From the NCBI RefSeq assembly GCF_001941625.1, contig NZ_CP016076.1:3596001-3660000 (forward strand): a stretch of 64,000 nt of DNA, read 5' to 3'. The stretch comes from Actinoalloteichus fjordicus (lineage in GTDB: Bacteria; Actinomycetota; Actinomycetes; Mycobacteriales; Pseudonocardiaceae). The position numbers were made by a program, and so were the translations under genes. The stretch's first letter is position 1, and each line of letters starts with the position of its first letter. The notes under the pieces were generated by a model. It did no database searches. It was given only the letters and a program-made list of their open reading frames with translations, and had not been told where the DNA came from. This document shows positions 62,846 through 64,000 of the stretch, in pieces.

Positions 62846-63321
62846 GCCGACGTGCCCGACATGCCCGCCCGACCTGGTGGGACCGCGTCCGCACCTGGTG
62901 GCGAGGCTGGTGGACACGAGAGGAGGGCCGGGTGACCGCCTTCGTCGTCACCCTCGTTCTTGCCGTCCTCACCCTGGCCGGGCTGGCGTTGGACGGCGGC
63001 CTGGCCTTGGCCGCCAGTGTCCGCGCCGCCGGTCAGGCCCAGTCCGCTGCCCGTGCCGGCGCGCAAGCACTGGACCTCGCGGCCTTCCGCGACAGCGGGA
63101 CGCTGCGGCTCGTACCCGCCCGCGCCGCCGCCGACGCCCACGATCACCTCGACCGCGTCGGAACGACCGGAGTCGTCTCCGCATCCGAGGCGGAGGTCAC
63201 CGTCACCGTCACGGACTCCCATCGCACGCAGTTGCTGAACCTGATCGGGATCTCCGAGCTGCCTGTGCGCGGCGAAGGAACAGCACTCCCCGAACGCGGC
63301 GACACCGCCCCCCAGCCCTAA
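62842..63321 (+). CDS. TadG-like membrane protein
   Basis: 159 residues. A Trp/Arg-rich start (WWDRVRTWWRGWWTREEGRV) is followed by TAFVVTLVLAVLTLAGLALD, GGLALAASVRAAGQAQSAAR, ARAGAQALD, the pattern of the Tad-associated TadG N-terminus. The C-terminal part is short, so only the N-terminal region of TadG is represented. ATG 62842 overlaps the previous stop. It anchors a Tad component to the membrane. Confidence 0.75.
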   Translation: MSRRARHARPTWWDRVRTWWRGWWTREEGRVTAFVVTLVLAVLTLAGLALDGGLALAASVRAAGQAQSAARAGAQALDLAAFRDSGTLRLVPARAAADAHDHLDRVGTTGVVSASEAEVTVTVTDSHRTQLLNLIGISELPVRGEGTALPERGDTAPQP

Positions 63322-63371
63322 CAACAGACCACCCGTCCATCCCGCACCAGGTCAGGCGGCGGAGGCACGAT

Positions 63372-64000
63372 GTGATCAGACTCGGCAACGAACTCAGAAG
63401 GCTGCTCGCCGCGACAGGCGCCCTGGCCGCGTTGATCGCGCTGCTCTGCGGGGTGCCGTGGGCCCTGGTTCGCTACATCGGCTGGCCCCTGCCCGACCGC
63501 CTGCCCAGCCTCGCCGAGATTCCGGACATGCTGCTGAGCCCGATGACCACCGGACTACTCCTCGATGTCCTGGCCTGTCTGTGCTGGCTGGCCTGGGGCG
63601 TCTTCCTCCTCGACGTCGCCCGCAGCGCCGTCCACGCCGTGGGCGGCGTCCACCGCCGCCCCGGACGGGGCGGGCCGAGACACACCGTGGCCGCCGTCCT
63701 GGTCGGCGTGCTGATCGTCGCGGTCCTCGGCGGACGAGCACCGCCGACCTCGACGCCCGCAGCTCCTGTCGTGGCAGCTCTGCACGATGACGACCTCCGA
63801 GGTAAGCCTTCGGTGACCCTCGTCGGAATGCAGGACGCTGCCTCCTCAGCGGACGAACAGGCCCGGCCCACCACCGTGATCGTGCGGGCACCACAGGACG
63901 GCGTACACGACTCGCTCTGGCGCATCGCCCAACGCACCCTCGGAGACGGGACCCGCTGGCCCGACATCTACGCCCTCAACGAAGGGACCAGTCAACCCGG
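63372..64000 (+). CDS. Membrane protein with LysM domain, 3' end outside window
   Basis: GTG 63372 follows GGCGGAGGCACG and opens a frame running past the right edge. Two hydrophobic segments (LLAATGALAALIALLCGVPW; LLLDVLACLCWLAWGVFLLD) and a third (VAAVLVGVLIVAVLGG) anchor it. The partial LysM repeat DSLWRIAQRTLGDGTRWPDI (Y-ALNEG) is near the edge. In actinomycete Tad loci such proteins often continue into a large regulatory or cell-wall-binding part, which cannot be seen here. Confidence 0.8.
   Translation, partial: MIRLGNELRRLLAATGALAALIALLCGVPWALVRYIGWPLPDRLPSLAEIPDMLLSPMTTGLLLDVLACLCWLAWGVFLLDVARSAVHAVGGVHRRPGRGGPRHTVAAVLVGVLIVAVLGGRAPPTSTPAAPVVAALHDDDLRGKPSVTLVGMQDAASSADEQARPTTVIVRAPQDGVHDSLWRIAQRTLGDGTRWPDIYALNEGTSQP

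Noticed and set aside
1-64000. CRISPR array
   Set aside because: I saw no regularly spaced short direct repeats and no cas gene motif anywhere in the window.

Overview
The window is high-GC DNA of an actinomycete. Features that point this way are conservon-type P450 pairs, XRE/TPR regulators, many GTG starts, four-base ATGA/GTGA gene overlaps and an actinobacterial Tad pilus locus. A member of the Pseudonocardiales or a relative is a reasonable guess, but no marker gene fixes the genus.

Region 1 (1-25.5 kb) is an accessory, defence-type island. It begins inside a tyrosine integrase running off the left edge and ends at a second integrase (23.7 kb) next to a 3' tRNA/tmRNA fragment (25.2 kb), a probable attachment site. 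Between them are a membrane NYN-nuclease-like protein and its broken copy, a helicase-nuclease fusion with a divergent unknown partner, a broken nuclease-like gene, a HEPN/Abi-like protein joined to an HTH-methyltransferase-TRD fusion, and a complete type I restriction-modification operon (hsdM-hsdS-hsdR). Several remnants are visible only when frames are joined. One is a small gene family present as two decayed copies.

Region 2 (25.7-32.7 kb) is a mix of decaying and intact genes: a 2OG-Fe(II) oxygenase with an in-frame stop, two small frameshifted genes, an unknown 314-aa protein, a kinase fragment, an APH-type phosphotransferase, a HAD phosphatase and an XRE/TPR regulator.

Region 3 (33-38 kb) has a CYP157-like (frameshifted) and CYP154-like P450 pair, a TPR protein and an XRE-SUMF1 fusion.

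Region 4 (38-49 kb) looks like an uncharacterised small-molecule or modification locus. It holds a class IV aminotransferase, a recombinase-domain protein, an unknown, a QueC-like enzyme, a 621-aa unknown, an SDR, an ANL ligase, a small frameshifted gene, a radical SAM enzyme, a nucleoside-phosphorylase-like protein and an arginyl-tRNA synthetase. Most are co-directional and several overlap by a few bases, so they probably act in one pathway.

Region 5 (49-54 kb) holds a membrane protein, a broken XRE gene, an XRE / ImmA-IrrE peptidase / MAB_1171c-type operon with palindromes upstream, a GGDEF protein and an HxlR regulator. Region 6 (54.2-64 kb) is a Tad/Flp pilus locus: prepilin peptidase, lipoprotein, secreted protein, RcpC/SAF, TadZ-like, TadA, TadB, TadC, Flp-like pilin, two TadE/F-like proteins, a TadG-like protein and a LysM protein cut by the right edge.

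All functional assignments come from reading motifs by eye; no database search was run.
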